64,000 nt of DNA from Leptospira wolbachii serovar Codice str. CDC (GCF_000332515.2 NZ_AOGZ02000008.1:62001-126000); one strand, 5' to 3'. Numbered from the stretch's first letter, positions 1 through 11,368 are shown. Numbers and translations are program-made. The notes: a model not told the origin generated them from the sequence alone.

Positions 1-310
1 CGCAGTCCACCAAAAGAAACTTGCTGAACTGAAACGCGACAAACGCGTGAAAGTGATGAAAGAACTTTCTTCTTCTATCGAAGGTAAAACTTACGAGATA
101 AAAGTGAAAGTGGGTGAGAACGACAAACTTTTCGGTTCTGTAACAGCAAATGATATTGCACTCGCAATCAAAAGCACTGGTGTAGAACTCGACAAACGTA
201 AACTAGACTTAGGTGAGCCGCTAAAATCAGTAGGCGAATATAAAATTAAAGTTCGTTTGGCTGAAGGTGTTGTTCCCCAAATCATAGTTAAAGTCGTCGG
301 CCAAGCATAG
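1..310 (+). CDS. rplI: 50S ribosomal protein L9, C-terminal part
   Basis: The reading frame is already open at base 2 and runs to TAG at 308-310, so the gene starts upstream of the window. About 103 of the usual 148 or so residues are present. The visible part begins in the long central helix (VHQKKLAELKRDKRV) and continues into the C-terminal rRNA-binding domain, with the family-typical stretch LFGSVTANDIA. L9 binds 23S rRNA at the base of the L1 stalk and helps maintain frame. The GTG at 47 is an internal valine, not a start. dnaB follows 21 bases later, the common rplI-dnaB order. Confidence 0.95.
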   Translation, partial: AVHQKKLAELKRDKRVKVMKELSSSIEGKTYEIKVKVGENDKLFGSVTANDIALAIKSTGVELDKRKLDLGEPLKSVGEYKIKVRLAEGVVPQIIVKVVGQA

Positions 311-331
311 TTTTACGCTAAAGCTTTTTCG

Positions 332-1675
332 ATGAATTCTAACCCCCTTCAGGAGATAGAGTCTGAGAAGAACTTAATCGGTTACCTACTCATGAGAGGG
401 GTAGCCGGGCAGGAAGACTTAGGTCTAAGCCCGGATGATTTCTACATGGACAGTCACAGGCGTGTCTTTGAAGCTGTCACCGATCTCATCAGTGAAGGGA
501 TTGCCATTGACCTGGTTACGGTCACAAACCAAATGCGGGAGAAACGTCTTTTTAAAGATGAGTCCCGCGACTTGGAATACATTACTTCCCTCTACAAAGA
601 TACCGTTCCTTTCCAACCGCTAGATTATTATGTTCGGCGAGTGAAACGTATCTCGGACCGTCGTAAGTACGTCGAAGCATTAAACCAAGCCATCGATAAA
701 GTAAAGATCGAACCTGGGGAAAACGATTCTGTATTCAGTCTCGTAGAACAGTCGCTTATGGACATCTCTCGCCAAGAGAGATCCAAAGGTTTACGAAAAG
801 TAAAAGATGATGCCAATGCACTCATTGATTATATCAAAAATGTTGTGGCGGCAAGCCAAAATGGAACGGGTGGAATTAATGGATTAAAAACCCATTTTAC
901 GGGTCTGGATATGGCAACCACAGGTCTTAAGTCACACGAACTTATGATCCTTGCGGCTCGTCCTGGTAACGGAAAAACTACATTTGCATTAAACATTGCT
1001 GCAAACGCCGCTTTGAAAGAGCGTAAAACGGTTGTTATTTTCTCTCTTGAGATGAGTCGGATCGAATTACTTCTGAAACTCATCAGTGCAGATGCAAGGA
1101 TTGATTCCTATGCTTTAAAAGCGGGAACTCTCACGTCTGCACAGATGACCCAACTCAAAGATAGTATCGGAAACATAACCTCTGCTAGTTTGTACATTGA
1201 TGATTCTGGATATTTGACCATCCAAGAATTTTCGGCAAGACTCCGCCAACTTCGCACAACAGAAGAAGTGGGGCTTGTGATTGTTGACTACTTACAGCTT
1301 ATGAGTGATCCGAAAGCTGCCATGGGGGGAAGGCAACAAGAGGTTGCCAATATTTCCAGGGGACTGAAACAAATGGCACGGGAAGTGGGATGCCCCATCA
1401 TCGCATTATCGCAGATGAACCGTTCCATTGAAAATCGCTCCAAAGACCAAAGGCCCCAACTTTCCGATTTACGGGAGTCAGGTGCCATTGAGCAGGATGC
1501 GGACATTGTATGTTTTATATATCGAGAGGAAATGGTGAAACCTCCCGAAGAGCTTGACCCGAACAAAAGGGGAATGGCTGAGATCATCATCGCCAAAAAC
1601 AGAGCGGGTGCTACGGCCGATTTTCCATTGATGTTCAATCCGAAGATCAGCCGTTTCGACAACGTTCCATTATAA
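332..1675 (+). CDS. dnaB: Replicative DNA helicase DnaB
   Basis: A 447-residue hexameric helicase that unwinds DNA at the replication fork and works with primase. The N-terminal DnaB domain (about residues 5-105, starting [17 protein letters not shown]) is followed by a linker and the RecA-like helicase core. Walker A is [12 protein letters not shown] near residue 210, and the Walker B-like VIVDYLQLM and the [11 protein letters not shown] segment are intact. Length is normal and no intein is present. ATG at 332 is the first good start after rplI. The gene lies in a tight + strand series with rplI and aspS. Confidence 0.96.
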   Translation: MNSNPLQEIESEKNLIGYLLMRGVAGQEDLGLSPDDFYMDSHRRVFEAVTDLISEGIAIDLVTVTNQMREKRLFKDESRDLEYITSLYKDTVPFQPLDYYVRRVKRISDRRKYVEALNQAIDKVKIEPGENDSVFSLVEQSLMDISRQERSKGLRKVKDDANALIDYIKNVVAASQNGTGGINGLKTHFTGLDMATTGLKSHELMILAARPGNGKTTFALNIAANAALKERKTVVIFSLEMSRIELLLKLISADARIDSYALKAGTLTSAQMTQLKDSIGNITSASLYIDDSGYLTIQEFSARLRQLRTTEEVGLVIVDYLQLMSDPKAAMGGRQQEVANISRGLKQMAREVGCPIIALSQMNRSIENRSKDQRPQLSDLRESGAIEQDADIVCFIYREEMVKPPEELDPNKRGMAEIIIAKNRAGATADFPLMFNPKISRFDNVPL

Positions 1676-1687
1676 AGAGGTTTTCAA

Positions 1688-3493
1688 TTGAATCAGTGGG
1701 TCAGTTCCGAATATAAAAATAGAATTAGTGCAACGAGTGTTTCGGATGCATCTGTCGGTAAAACTTTATTCCTTTCTGGATGGGCTTTTCGTTACCGCGA
1801 CCAAGGAGGAGTGATTTTTATCGATCTTCGCGATCGTTCTGGAATTCTACAAATTGTTGCTCGAAAAGAAATCTTAGGGGACGATTTTTCCAAAGTAGAA
1901 AAAATTCGTTCCGAATTCGTGATTGCTGTGAAAGGAAAACTTTCGCTTCGCGATGCCGAATCCATCAACCCCAAAATGGAAACCGGCAAATACGAGTTAA
2001 TCGCCGAATCTGTTGAAATTTTAAATACATCCAAAACTCCTCCTTTTACTTTGGATGAGTTTGATCCTTCTGGGGAAGAAATTCGATTGAAGTATCGTTA
2101 TCTAGATATGCGCCGCGAAGAACTTCGTGACCGTTTGATTTTGCGTCACAAACTAACCTTTGCTCTGCGTGAATATTTGGACAGCAAATCCTTTTTGGAA
2201 ATCGAAACTCCTATTTTAAATAAATCCACTCCCGAAGGAGCACGTGACTTTTTAGTTCCTTCTCGTTTGAATGCAGGTGAGTTCTATGCTCTCCCACAAT
2301 CTCCGCAACTTTTCAAACAAATTCTGATGATTGGGGGAATGGAACGATACTTCCAAATTGTAAAATGTTTTCGAGATGAAGACCTACGTGCGGACCGCCA
2401 ACCAGAATTCACACAGCTCGATATGGAATTTTCTTTTGTCACGGAAGACGATATCCGTTCTGAGATCGAAGCCATGTGGACTTTCGCATTAAAGAAAGTG
2501 TTTCAGTTAGAAGTGAACTCACCCTTTATGACCATGCCGTATCACGTTGCAATGGAAGAATACGGATCAGACAAACCAGACATTCGTTTTGGAATGAAAC
2601 TTGTGAATGTGTCAGACATTGTAAAAGATGCTGATTTCCAAGTATTCAGTGCGGCTGTTTCAAGTGGCGGAGTGGTGAAAGCAATTTGTGTTCCTGGTGG
2701 TTCTGTGATTTCTAGAAAAGAAATCGAAGACCTGACCGCTTGGTTGTCACGGGACTTTCGTGCCAAAGGCCTTGCCTATATGAAACATGGGGCAAATGGA
2801 CTCGAATCTACTATCACCAAACGTTTCACTCCCGAGGCACTCGCGGCAATTGCGAAAGCTGTTGGTTCGAAAGAAGGAGACATGGTTTTCTTTGGAGCCG
2901 ATTCTTCTAAGATTGTGAATGCCTCACTCGGCGCTCTGCGTTTGAAATTATCGGATAAATATGATCCACCTAAGGTTCCTTATAGTTTCCATTGGGTTGT
3001 GGATTTTCCTATGTTTGAATTGGATGAAGCCACCAAAACTTGGACTTTCCTCCACCATCCTTTCACTTCGCCAAAAGAAGAAGACTTTGACAAACTAAGA
3101 GATTGGAAAGCTGGGAAATCAGTTGACCTTTCCACTATTGGTGCTAAAGCTTATGATCTAGTTTTGAATGGAACAGAAATAGGCGGGGGATCGATTCGGA
3201 TTCACAATCCAGAAATTCAAAGCCTGGTTCTGGAAGCGATTGGAATTGGAGAAGACGATGCAAAATCCAAATTTGGATTTTTACTTGATGCCCTTTCTTT
3301 TGGAGCGCCACCTCATGGGGGGATTGCTTTTGGTGTGGATCGGATTATGATGTTACTCACGGGAGGAACTTCCATTCGTGATGTCATTGCTTTCCCAAAA
3401 ACACAAAAAGGAACTTGTATGATGAGTGAAGCACCAGGGCCAGTCGAAGCAAAACAATTGGAAGAATTAAAACTCAGGGTAGTCACTATCTAA
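1688..3493 (+). CDS. aspS: Aspartyl-tRNA synthetase
   Basis: A 601-residue class II synthetase that charges tRNA with aspartate. An N-terminal OB-fold anticodon-binding domain (about residues 1-110) is followed by the catalytic core with class II motif 2 ([14 protein letters not shown]), the bacterial GAD insertion in the middle, and motif 3 ([13 protein letters not shown]) near residue 545. The start is TTG at 1688, preceded by AAAGAGG, a plausible ribosome-binding site. Whether it is discriminating (Asp only) or also charges tRNA-Asn cannot be told by eye; I did not see gatCAB in this window. The next gene starts one base after its stop. Confidence 0.95.
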   Translation: MNQWVSSEYKNRISATSVSDASVGKTLFLSGWAFRYRDQGGVIFIDLRDRSGILQIVARKEILGDDFSKVEKIRSEFVIAVKGKLSLRDAESINPKMETGKYELIAESVEILNTSKTPPFTLDEFDPSGEEIRLKYRYLDMRREELRDRLILRHKLTFALREYLDSKSFLEIETPILNKSTPEGARDFLVPSRLNAGEFYALPQSPQLFKQILMIGGMERYFQIVKCFRDEDLRADRQPEFTQLDMEFSFVTEDDIRSEIEAMWTFALKKVFQLEVNSPFMTMPYHVAMEEYGSDKPDIRFGMKLVNVSDIVKDADFQVFSAAVSSGGVVKAICVPGGSVISRKEIEDLTAWLSRDFRAKGLAYMKHGANGLESTITKRFTPEALAAIAKAVGSKEGDMVFFGADSSKIVNASLGALRLKLSDKYDPPKVPYSFHWVVDFPMFELDEATKTWTFLHHPFTSPKEEDFDKLRDWKAGKSVDLSTIGAKAYDLVLNGTEIGGGSIRIHNPEIQSLVLEAIGIGEDDAKSKFGFLLDALSFGAPPHGGIAFGVDRIMMLLTGGTSIRDVIAFPKTQKGTCMMSEAPGPVEAKQLEELKLRVVTI

Positions 3494-3494
3494 T

Positions 3495-4502
3495 ATGGAT
3501 GAAAGTTTTACATTTCAGGAAGAATCCCTCTACCAAACGGTTTGCGGGATTGGAGACAGCAAACTCCCGTTATGGGAAAGTAGACTCAATGTAAAACTCA
3601 TCCCCAGAGGAAAATCTCTCATCATCCAAGGAAGCGAGGACCAAGTCCAAGTTGCCTTGGATACCTTTCACAAAGTGGAAGAAAATTTCAAACGTAGACC
3701 TGACAAAGCAGAGTATTCTTTTTTTGATATAGATTACTTAGTGAATAAAGTAAAAGACTCGAGTGGAGGTTGGCCCACGCCTGGTTCTTCTGACTTCCAA
3801 AAGGAAGGGGAGAGCTGGACTCCGAGAGACAAAATCTTTGTTACCTTCAAAGGGAAACCCATCTTTCCTCGCACCAAAAACCAGGAAAGTTTTGTGGATA
3901 GCCTTCACAAAAACTACATTACCATTGCTATGGGACCTGCGGGAACTGGTAAAACATTTTTATCCATTGCGACTGCCTGCCGGATGATGCAAACAGGTGA
4001 GGTGGACCGACTCATCCTCACTCGTCCTGCCGTGGAAGCCGGAGAGAACTTGGGATTTTTACCGGGAGACTTAACCCAAAAAGTAAATCCTTATTTACGT
4101 CCCATCTATGACGCGTTACACGAATGTATTGGTTTTGAAAAGACTACGGAGTATTTGCAAGTGGGTAAAATTGAAATTGCTCCCATTGCTTTTATGAGAG
4201 GACGGACTCTTTCTCATTCCTTTATTATTTTAGATGAAGCACAGAACTGTACTTTGCCTCAATTAAAAATGTTTCTCACTCGTTTTGGCAAAAATTCAAA
4301 AATGGCAATCTCTGGAGATGCCACCCAAATTGACTTGGCCCATGGTCGGTCGGGACTGGAAAAAACTGTGTATACTTTACGAAATCTGAATGGAATTGAA
4401 ACGATTTTCTTTGGAAGAGAAGATATTACGCGCCACCCTATCGTCGAATCTATTGTCAGACGATTCGAAGAGAACGAAAGTTTATTCTCCAAAAAACCAT
4501 GA
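3495..4502 (+). CDS. PhoH-family ATPase
   Basis: A 335-residue cytoplasmic P-loop ATPase of the PhoH/YbeZ family. After an N-terminal KH-like segment, the PhoH core starts around residue 125. Walker A is [10 protein letters not shown] near residue 150, [15 protein letters not shown] is the family signature, and [11 protein letters not shown] is Walker B. YbeZ-type PhoH proteins commonly neighbour ybeY and are thought to act with it in rRNA metabolism; here ybeY is two genes downstream, with the 7TM-HD gene between them, the same order as in many bacteria. The stop overlaps the start of the 7TM-HD gene by four bases. Confidence 0.92.
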   Translation: MDESFTFQEESLYQTVCGIGDSKLPLWESRLNVKLIPRGKSLIIQGSEDQVQVALDTFHKVEENFKRRPDKAEYSFFDIDYLVNKVKDSSGGWPTPGSSDFQKEGESWTPRDKIFVTFKGKPIFPRTKNQESFVDSLHKNYITIAMGPAGTGKTFLSIATACRMMQTGEVDRLILTRPAVEAGENLGFLPGDLTQKVNPYLRPIYDALHECIGFEKTTEYLQVGKIEIAPIAFMRGRTLSHSFIILDEAQNCTLPQLKMFLTRFGKNSKMAISGDATQIDLAHGRSGLEKTVYTLRNLNGIETIFFGREDITRHPIVESIVRRFEENESLFSKKP

Positions 4503-6865
4503 AAGCCATCTTAGATTCCTCCATGACCCAAGTGACAGACTTCCTAACAAAAGTTAGGCCAGTCTCTGTTGTCAGAAACATTCAAATCATTTTGGTTTCG
4601 CTTACTTTGTTATTTGTCACTTACGTACTTTCGATTCCCTTTTTTGGACAAACAAGTGTCAATACAGATCCCGATGGATTATTTTCAGAAGGTAAAATTG
4701 CTCCCGAAACCATCCAATCTGTAAAAGAATTTTCTTATGAAGATACAGAAAAAACAAACGCGGAAAAACAAAAAGCTGCTGCCAATGTTCCTTATGCCTT
4801 TGATAAAGATTTTGGAATTTTAGTCGCAGGGATTGATACCAATCTTTCAGAGGATATTGAACTCTTACGTGCTACCCTTGCAGAAGGTAAGGGAACACCA
4901 GTCATTGTTAAGGATCGAATTCCGAGATGGCGAAACCGAACCAATGAAGAAATCCAAGCCATTTTGGATTATCCCAAAAAAGAAAAGTTAAAGAACTTTA
5001 TCCAACAATATACCAACTTAATTTTTTCCAAATATTGTATTGTGAAAGAAGACCTTCCCTTTGCCAAAGATTTGGACAAAGCTGGGGCCAAGATCCGAAA
5101 CATCGGAACCCAAGACCAAACTTCTATCATTGACGGGAATTTAGTGATCCCAAGATCCCAAATTTATAAAGAGGGGCCTGTTGCTTCCGTATTATCTAAG
5201 TTAGCCTCTGAAAAGTTACCGAACGTTTCCGAGTCACTTCTGAAAGCTGTCTCTCGAATAGGACTCTACTATGTATATTCCTATCCTGCTTGTAACTACA
5301 ACCCAGAAGAAACAGAGAGTGCTCGCATGCGGGCGACAAACTCCATTCCGATTCAGAAAAGTAGAATCCAAGCCAATGAGGTCATCGTTCGCTCAGGAGA
5401 TGTGATCACCCCTGAAGTTAAATTGAAATTAGAGATGATGAACCGGTATGCTACAAGGGCCAACTTGGCATCAATTGTCTCTATTTTCCTGACCCAATGT
5501 GTTCTGATTGTGATTGTTGGGTTTTATCTCATTCGTTATAGGCCCAATCGGTTGAACGACCTTTCAAGTAATTTAATTATCTTTTTTACACTTTGGATTG
5601 TCATCGCATCCATTTATCTTGTTTCTAAGGTCTTTTATTCCACTGACAGTGATTTGTCGGGAGTGTATTATTTTGGAATGTTTGTTCCGGTAGGAATGTT
5701 GTGTTTACTTCTTGGTTTTGTTTATGACGAACAACTTTCCATCGCCATTGGTTTCTTTCTTTCCTTTGCTGTTTTTTTTGCGTCAAGATACAATCCAACA
5801 TCCTTTATGTTGGCTTTTACCGTCGCGGTAATGAGTTCAATTTATGGAAGGCGACTTCTTAAACGAATCGATTTTTTAAAGGCAGGGTTTTTACTTACCT
5901 TTGTTCAAATCCTCATCACCACTGCCGGGTATTTGTTTGATGGAAGAGAATTCTATGTATCTACGGGTGCTGGTTTTTTTCGGGACTTGAGTAATTCCAA
6001 TTTATTTCGAATCACAGTGATGTGTTTTATTAATGGATTTGCTAGTGCCACGGCAGTTCAGTTTTTACTTCCTCTCTATGAATATGTATTTAATATTCCT
6101 ACTCGGTTCAAACTGATTGAACTTGCTGACACGGGTCATCCACTTTTACAACAACTTCTTATGAAAGCCCCATCCACTTATACCCATACCTTTATGGTGG
6201 CGGCACTGTCAGAACGTGCAGCACAAAATTTAAACTTAGATAGACTTCTTGTTCGCGTGGGGGTTTACTTCCATGATATTGGAAAAATTCCTAATGCTGG
6301 ATTTTTTGTCGAAAACCAACATTTGATTCCCAAACCAGAACATATTGATAAAGATAATCCGGCTCTTGCTGCAAAAACTGTGATTGATCACGTGTTAGAT
6401 GGGATTGAAATGGCAAAAAAGGCAAGGCTTCCGCGGGAGATTATAAGTTTTATCCCAGAACACCATGGAACTTCGACCATGGCCTTTTTCTATCACAAGG
6501 CCTTACAGGATATTTCTGCCTCTGCTCGGAAAAATATTAACAAAAAAGATTTTCAATACCCAGGTCCCAAACCACAGAGCAAAGAAACGGGGATTGTTAT
6601 GATTGCAGATTCTTTGGAAGCCGCCTCGCGTTCGTTAGATGAAGTTTCGCAGGAAAGTTTGGATGAACTAATTCGTAAAATCATAAACTCCAAATTGGCT
6701 GAAAACCAATTGGATGAAAGTGGTCTGACCATTGGGGATTTGGAAATCATCAAAGCCAGCTTCAAAGAAGTATTACTTTCTAGTTTGCACCAAAGGCCGA
6801 AATATCCGAAGCCAGAAGACACCAAAGCTTTGGAAGCTGCTGGTTCTAAAAAAACTAAAAGATGA
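4499..6865 (+). CDS. 7TM-HD membrane phosphodiesterase (PgpH family)
   Basis: A 788-residue membrane protein. One N-terminal membrane helix (about residues 28-50) is followed by an extracytoplasmic 7TMR-HDED-type domain, roughly seven membrane helices between residues 320 and 530, and a cytoplasmic HD domain with THTFMVA and the metal-binding [10 protein letters not shown] near residue 592. Characterised members such as Listeria PgpH hydrolyse cyclic di-AMP; that activity is inferred here from the architecture. It lies between phoH-like and ybeY with four-base overlaps on both sides, a conserved arrangement suggesting coupled translation. The C-terminal tail (SKKTKR) is basic. Confidence 0.88.
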   Translation: MKAILDSSMTQVTDFLTKVRPVSVVRNIQIILVSLTLLFVTYVLSIPFFGQTSVNTDPDGLFSEGKIAPETIQSVKEFSYEDTEKTNAEKQKAAANVPYAFDKDFGILVAGIDTNLSEDIELLRATLAEGKGTPVIVKDRIPRWRNRTNEEIQAILDYPKKEKLKNFIQQYTNLIFSKYCIVKEDLPFAKDLDKAGAKIRNIGTQDQTSIIDGNLVIPRSQIYKEGPVASVLSKLASEKLPNVSESLLKAVSRIGLYYVYSYPACNYNPEETESARMRATNSIPIQKSRIQANEVIVRSGDVITPEVKLKLEMMNRYATRANLASIVSIFLTQCVLIVIVGFYLIRYRPNRLNDLSSNLIIFFTLWIVIASIYLVSKVFYSTDSDLSGVYYFGMFVPVGMLCLLLGFVYDEQLSIAIGFFLSFAVFFASRYNPTSFMLAFTVAVMSSIYGRRLLKRIDFLKAGFLLTFVQILITTAGYLFDGREFYVSTGAGFFRDLSNSNLFRITVMCFINGFASATAVQFLLPLYEYVFNIPTRFKLIELADTGHPLLQQLLMKAPSTYTHTFMVAALSERAAQNLNLDRLLVRVGVYFHDIGKIPNAGFFVENQHLIPKPEHIDKDNPALAAKTVIDHVLDGIEMAKKARLPREIISFIPEHHGTSTMAFFYHKALQDISASARKNINKKDFQYPGPKPQSKETGIVMIADSLEAASRSLDEVSQESLDELIRKIINSKLAENQLDESGLTIGDLEIIKASFKEVLLSSLHQRPKYPKPEDTKALEAAGSKKTKR

Positions 6866-7326
6866 ATTCTTCACTTATGGTTTCGACGCACTGGAATGAC
6901 CAGTGGGGAAATTCTGAAATTCGATCCGAATTGGTATTGGAGAACTGTGAGCGAATTCTTAAATTTTTAAGCCCTACGTTTTTACAATCTTTAGAACTTT
7001 CCATCCTCGTTGTGGACGACTCCCTCATGCAAGAAATCAATTTGGAGAGGAGGGGGTTAAACAAAACGACCGATGTTTTATCCTTCCCCCTCTATTCAGA
7101 ATCTCCTCCTATCCCCTTTCAGATCTTAGGTGAAGTGGTCATTTCCATGGATACCTGTATCCTCCAATCAAAAGAAATTGGACATAGTCTCTTAGATGAA
7201 TTCTATCGTTTACTCGTTCATGGAATTTTACATTTGTTTGGTTATGACCATGAAACAAATGAAGAAGATGCCATCCTGATGCGTAAAAAAGAAGATGAGT
7301 GTTTGGAATTGGTCTTTGAAAGATAG
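6862..7326 (+). CDS. ybeY: Endoribonuclease / rRNA maturation factor YbeY
   Basis: A 154-residue zinc-dependent RNase involved in 16S rRNA 3' end maturation and ribosome quality control. The diagnostic metal site [11 protein letters not shown] is near residues 120-130, and the upstream [14 protein letters not shown] segment is the family core. Length is normal. The start overlaps the 7TM-HD stop (ATGA), and recO begins directly after the stop, so the PhoH, HD, YbeY and RecO genes are probably co-transcribed. Confidence 0.94.
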   Translation: MNSSLMVSTHWNDQWGNSEIRSELVLENCERILKFLSPTFLQSLELSILVVDDSLMQEINLERRGLNKTTDVLSFPLYSESPPIPFQILGEVVISMDTCILQSKEIGHSLLDEFYRLLVHGILHLFGYDHETNEEDAILMRKKEDECLELVFER

Positions 7327-8076
7327 ATGGCCATTCGAAAAGAAAGAGGGATTGTCATCCATAGTCGAGACATTGGAGATAGTGACAGAGTCATAAGTCT
7401 TGCCGGTGAATCGCAAGTAAGAATGAACTTTTTAAGCAAAGGAATTCGAAAGTCCAAACGCCGCGCCATCATCACCACAGAGCTTGGCTCTCTTGTGGAA
7501 CTGGATTATTATGATCAGGCAGAGAAAGATTGGAAGTCCATTAAGGAAGTCCATTTAGTGAACCGGTATGATGAATTGAAATCGGACTACTTGGGTACTT
7601 TGTTTGTACTCTATCTGACAGAACTTACATCGATGATTTATCCTGAGGGAGAAAGCCATCCTTTTCTTTTCCAGCTTCTTTCGGGGAGTTTGGATACAAG
7701 TAACGAAAAGGGTTTTCAGAAACAAATCCTTCCCTTTTTTAAGTTGAGAGCCCTATCGCACATGGGCCATTTCCCAACAGAATTTTATTGCCATACTTGT
7801 GGGGAAGAGGTGTTATCTAAACGGGCTGCTTACTTTTCTGTGGATGACCGTGAATTTTTATGTTCCGATTGCCATCCTATTCCCAAAGATCATTTGCCTG
7901 TTTTGAAACTATTTCATACTATGTTATCAAAGAAATTTTCAAACGTAGTGGGTATGTTCCCTCGGGAAACGGAGTATAGGGATGGGGATCTGATTCTGAA
8001 TCAGTTTTTGCGATCTTTATTCGGAAAAGAGTTAAAATCATACTTCGAGTTTTACAAAACGATAGGGTATTTATGA
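7327..8076 (+). CDS. recO: DNA repair protein RecO
   Basis: A 249-residue recombination mediator that helps load RecA on SSB-coated DNA in the RecFOR pathway. The N-terminal OB fold begins with RKERGIVIHSRDIGDSDRVISL, typical of RecO, and the C-terminal part carries a CHTCGEE and CSDCH zinc-binding pair around residues 155-185. The start ATG directly abuts the ybeY stop. The TGA stop overlaps the ATG of the next small gene (ATGA), indicating coupling. Confidence 0.92.
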   Translation: MAIRKERGIVIHSRDIGDSDRVISLAGESQVRMNFLSKGIRKSKRRAIITTELGSLVELDYYDQAEKDWKSIKEVHLVNRYDELKSDYLGTLFVLYLTELTSMIYPEGESHPFLFQLLSGSLDTSNEKGFQKQILPFFKLRALSHMGHFPTEFYCHTCGEEVLSKRAAYFSVDDREFLCSDCHPIPKDHLPVLKLFHTMLSKKFSNVVGMFPRETEYRDGDLILNQFLRSLFGKELKSYFEFYKTIGYL

Positions 8077-8327
8077 ATTCTATTACTAAAACAATTTTAC
8101 TTTGTATGACTCTTTCTGTTTTTTTTGCGTTGTTCCAACTTTTGCTTAAGGGTGAGAATTTGCGAAAGAATGAGAAAAATAGAACAGGAAAAATACAGTC
8201 CGAAACTTTCCAAACCACTCTCAGAGAAGAAAAAGAAAGTATTCCTCATTTTGTATCCAGGTTCAAGGCCAAAAGTTTTGAACTTTGGCAAAACTCAGAC
8301 AAACTTAAGATGGAAATCAAATATTAA
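8073..8327 (+). CDS. Small single-pass membrane protein, unknown function
   Basis: An 84-residue protein I do not recognise. Residues 5-25 form one hydrophobic helix (KTILLCMTLSVFFALFQLLL), followed by a basic, lysine- and glutamate-rich tail that is probably cytoplasmic or periplasmic and largely helical. It starts on the ATGA overlap with recO and ends two bases before argS, filling the gap exactly. This supports a real gene: it sits in frame with the operon and leaves no spare sequence. A 99-codon frame at 8125-8424 overlaps both this gene and argS and is a shadow. Confidence 0.65.
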   Translation: MNSITKTILLCMTLSVFFALFQLLLKGENLRKNEKNRTGKIQSETFQTTLREEKESIPHFVSRFKAKSFELWQNSDKLKMEIKY

Positions 8328-8329
8328 AA

Positions 8330-10105
8330 ATGAATGTAAATCAATTATTAAAACAACTTGTATTATCGGAATTAGAGAAGGCAATCGATCTTTACCTAAA
8401 GCAAGAAAACCTAACTTCACTTAAAGATTCCTTAAAAATTCGAATTGAATATTCAAGGGATGAAAAATTCGGAGACTACTCTTCCCCTTTTGCTTTAGAA
8501 AACAAAAATGTATTAAACAAAAATCCAAAAGAAATTGCAGAAGCAGTCCTTTTGGAAATCAAAAATGATTCGATGTTTGAGTTTGTCACTTTTTCTCCCC
8601 CCGGTTTCATCAATTTTCGAATCCATTCTGATTATTTGAATCAGTATGTGGCCTCTGTCATGTCACCTAGTGTTCTATTTGCAGAATCACCTAAAAAAGA
8701 AAAAATCCTATTAGAGTTTGTTTCTGCCAATCCTACAGGACCTATGAATATTGTCTCCGCTAGGTCTGCAGCTTATGGGGATGCAATGGCAAATCTACTT
8801 TCAAGCCTTGGTCATAACGTCAAACGAGAGTTCTATGTGAACGATTACGGAAACCAAGTCTATTTACTTGGTGTGGCAGTTTTACTTAGAATTTTCGAAA
8901 TCAAAGGAGAGACCATTCGTTTCCAGGAAGAGGAATCTGATGAACCTGTGATTGGCCTCATCAAAAAAAGAATTCTGCCTAAGGAAAGTTACCGAGGGGA
9001 ATACATCAAAGACATTGCGATCCAATGTTTAGAGGACCAAACAAGAACTCAATTTGTCTTTGATTCTGTTGCCGGTGAAAAATGGGACGAGGTGATTGAC
9101 TTTCTTTCTCGTTATGCGGTGGAATACAATTTAGGCAGACAAAAAGAAGATTTGGCTCTCTTTGGTGTGAACTTTGATTTGTTCTTTAGCGAACGTAGTC
9201 TTCACGAAGCAGGGGATGTAGAAAAAGTACCTTCTATCTTAAAGAAAGAAGATGTCACAACGATTGATGGAAAACTCCATTTCCTTTCCACATTGTATGG
9301 GGACGATAAAGACCGTGTGATTCGAAGAGAGGATGGTCGTCCTACGTATTTGATGGCAGACATTGCTTACCATTACAATAAGTTTCAAAGAGGATTTGAT
9401 ACCCTAATCGATATTTGGGGGCCAGACCACTATGGATACATTGCCAGATTAAAAGGGGCAGTAAAATCTTTTGGAAAAACAGAGGAGAGTTTTAAGGTTC
9501 TTATCGCCCAACAGGTCAATTTGATTGAGAATAAAGAAAAGGTCAAAATGAGTAAACGTTTGGGAATTTTCCAAACCATGAGAGACTTACTTTCTTATTT
9601 GGGAAAACAAGGAAGGGATGTGGGAAGGTATTTTTTCTTAATGAGAAGTTCCGATGCCCCACTTGATTTTGATTTGGATTTAGCAAAAGATGAATCTGAC
9701 AAAAACCCTGTATTCTATATTCAATATGCACATGCGAGGATCTGTTCTATCTTTCGGGAATTACAAGTTCCTATGGAATTCAAACCGCTGCTGTCGGGAA
9801 TTTCCGCTGAATTTCTAAAACAAGAAGAAAGGACACGACTTCTTTTTTGGGTGGCAAGGCTCCAAGAAGAAGTGTATGATACGGCAACTAGTTTCGAACC
9901 ACATAGACTGACAAACTATCTTCAATCTCTCAGTAAATCGTTCACAAAGTTTTATTCTCACAAGGACAATCGAATTAAGGACAAAGCAGGAAAAGAAAGA
10001 GATACACTCCTTGTCCTTGTTTTGTATACCAAGTTGGCCTTAGAGAATGGGCTAAAACTTCTCGGAATTTCCGCCCCAGAGAAGATGTCAAAAGAAGAGA
10101 TTTAA
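8330..10105 (+). CDS. argS: Arginyl-tRNA synthetase with divergent HIGH motif
   Basis: A 591-residue class I synthetase that charges tRNA with arginine. The N-terminal Arg-S tRNA D-loop domain, the catalytic Rossmann core and the C-terminal DALR anticodon domain are all present. The SANPTGP signature leads into the position of the class I HIGH motif, where the sequence reads N140-I-V-S (bases 8747-8758) instead of H-V/I-G-H. The KMSKR loop (residues 406-410) is intact and YVNDYGNQ and the DIWGPDHYGY segment are well conserved. Loss of both HIGH histidines is unusual but may be a lineage feature. The start is two bases after the preceding stop. Confidence 0.93.
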   Translation: MNVNQLLKQLVLSELEKAIDLYLKQENLTSLKDSLKIRIEYSRDEKFGDYSSPFALENKNVLNKNPKEIAEAVLLEIKNDSMFEFVTFSPPGFINFRIHSDYLNQYVASVMSPSVLFAESPKKEKILLEFVSANPTGPMNIVSARSAAYGDAMANLLSSLGHNVKREFYVNDYGNQVYLLGVAVLLRIFEIKGETIRFQEEESDEPVIGLIKKRILPKESYRGEYIKDIAIQCLEDQTRTQFVFDSVAGEKWDEVIDFLSRYAVEYNLGRQKEDLALFGVNFDLFFSERSLHEAGDVEKVPSILKKEDVTTIDGKLHFLSTLYGDDKDRVIRREDGRPTYLMADIAYHYNKFQRGFDTLIDIWGPDHYGYIARLKGAVKSFGKTEESFKVLIAQQVNLIENKEKVKMSKRLGIFQTMRDLLSYLGKQGRDVGRYFFLMRSSDAPLDFDLDLAKDESDKNPVFYIQYAHARICSIFRELQVPMEFKPLLSGISAEFLKQEERTRLLFWVARLQEEVYDTATSFEPHRLTNYLQSLSKSFTKFYSHKDNRIKDKAGKERDTLLVLVLYTKLALENGLKLLGISAPEKMSKEEI

Positions 10106-10110
10106 AAAGA

Positions 10111-11367
10111 ATGGAAGCACCATACATCGTCATTATCTCAACAGGTTCTGAGATTACCGCAGGCCGAAGTTTGGATACAAACTCTGGTTGGATGGCTAAC
10201 CAACTCTTTGAACTCGGTTGGAAGGTAAAAAAATTCATCGGTCTTCCTGACGATCCGGATCTGATTCTTTCAGAACTAAAAGCCCTAAAACAACTGGCAG
10301 AAACAAGGCCAGTACTTGTTCTTATGACTGGCGGGCTTGGTCCGACAGAAGACGATTATACTTTAGAAACAGTTTTGAAACTGAGTGGAAAAAAATCCTA
10401 TTCTGTAGAGAAAGCGAAGATTCGTTTGCAACGAATTTATGAATCTCGGGGAAAACAATATAGCGATATCCTACCGACAGTCCTTCGCCAGACCCATGTG
10501 CCCGAAGATTGTAAAACCTTAGACAATACGGTCGGGATTGCTGTTGGGTTTGTGGAGCCGATTGGAACAGATTCCTATTTAGTTTGTATGCCAGGGGTTC
10601 CTTCGGAAATGAAGGAGATGTTTACGCGTAGGCTTGTGCCAGAACTCAAACGAATTTATCCTCGGGAAAACTTAGTCCAAAAAACCAAATGGTTATGGAA
10701 TATCGGGGAATCCTTATACCAAAAAGACTTTGTGGAAACACATAGGGACGAATTATTCCAAAATGTAGAATGGGGAGTAACAGCAAACAGAGGTTATATT
10801 AAGTGTATCTTCCAATCTACTGATTCTAAACCATTGGAGAGAATCATCCAGAAGTTGGAAACTCAGTATCCGAAGATTATATCTGATGATGTTTTCGAAT
10901 TCGTTCATGAGCATTTAATTTCTGAAAAGTTAACCATCGCTGTAGGAGAAAGTTGTACTGGGGGCCTTCTTGGAAAAAAACTGACAGACTTCCCAGGATC
11001 TAGTTCCTACTTTGTAGGCGGATTTTTAACGTATTCGAATGAGATGAAAGATTCTTTGTTAGGGGTTCCGAGTGATACATTACAGAGTTTTGGGGCAGTG
11101 AGTAAAGAAACAGCAGAAGCCATGGCAAAGGGTATTTCTGAAAAAACAAAGGCTGATTATTGTATCTCGATCACAGGGATCGCAGGTCCTGATGGGGGAA
11201 CTGAGGCAAAACCTGTGGGAACTGTTTGGATTGGCATAAAAACTCCCGATGGTTCTGTCCAAACTCACTCTTATATTTTTCCAGGAAACCGAGAAGGAAT
11301 CCGAGAAAATGCAAGTAATACTGCTTTATTTTTATTATACCAGTCATTAAAAAAAAGGAACGTTTAA
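10111..11367 (+). CDS. cinA: CinA-like protein with nicotinamide-nucleotide amidase domain
   Basis: A 418-residue two-domain protein. Residues 1-170 form a MoaB/MoCF-like (COG1058) domain with VIISTGSEITAGRSLDTNS and the TGGLGPTEDD loop. Residues 260-415 form the CinA C-terminal (PncC) domain with GESCTGG, where S281 is the expected nucleophile, and SITGIAGPDGGTEAKPVGTVW. Known members deamidate NMN in pyridine nucleotide salvage and the N-terminal domain can act as ADP-ribose pyrophosphatase. Both domains look complete. It follows argS after five bases and ends one base before the next gene. The competence-induced role of CinA in other phyla is not implied here. Confidence 0.9.
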   Translation: MEAPYIVIISTGSEITAGRSLDTNSGWMANQLFELGWKVKKFIGLPDDPDLILSELKALKQLAETRPVLVLMTGGLGPTEDDYTLETVLKLSGKKSYSVEKAKIRLQRIYESRGKQYSDILPTVLRQTHVPEDCKTLDNTVGIAVGFVEPIGTDSYLVCMPGVPSEMKEMFTRRLVPELKRIYPRENLVQKTKWLWNIGESLYQKDFVETHRDELFQNVEWGVTANRGYIKCIFQSTDSKPLERIIQKLETQYPKIISDDVFEFVHEHLISEKLTIAVGESCTGGLLGKKLTDFPGSSSYFVGGFLTYSNEMKDSLLGVPSDTLQSFGAVSKETAEAMAKGISEKTKADYCISITGIAGPDGGTEAKPVGTVWIGIKTPDGSVQTHSYIFPGNREGIRENASNTALFLLYQSLKKRNV

Positions 11368-11368
11368 C

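Noticed and set aside
8125..8424. 99-codon + frame overlapping the small membrane gene and argS
   Set aside because: It overlaps argS, which is certain, and has low-complexity composition.
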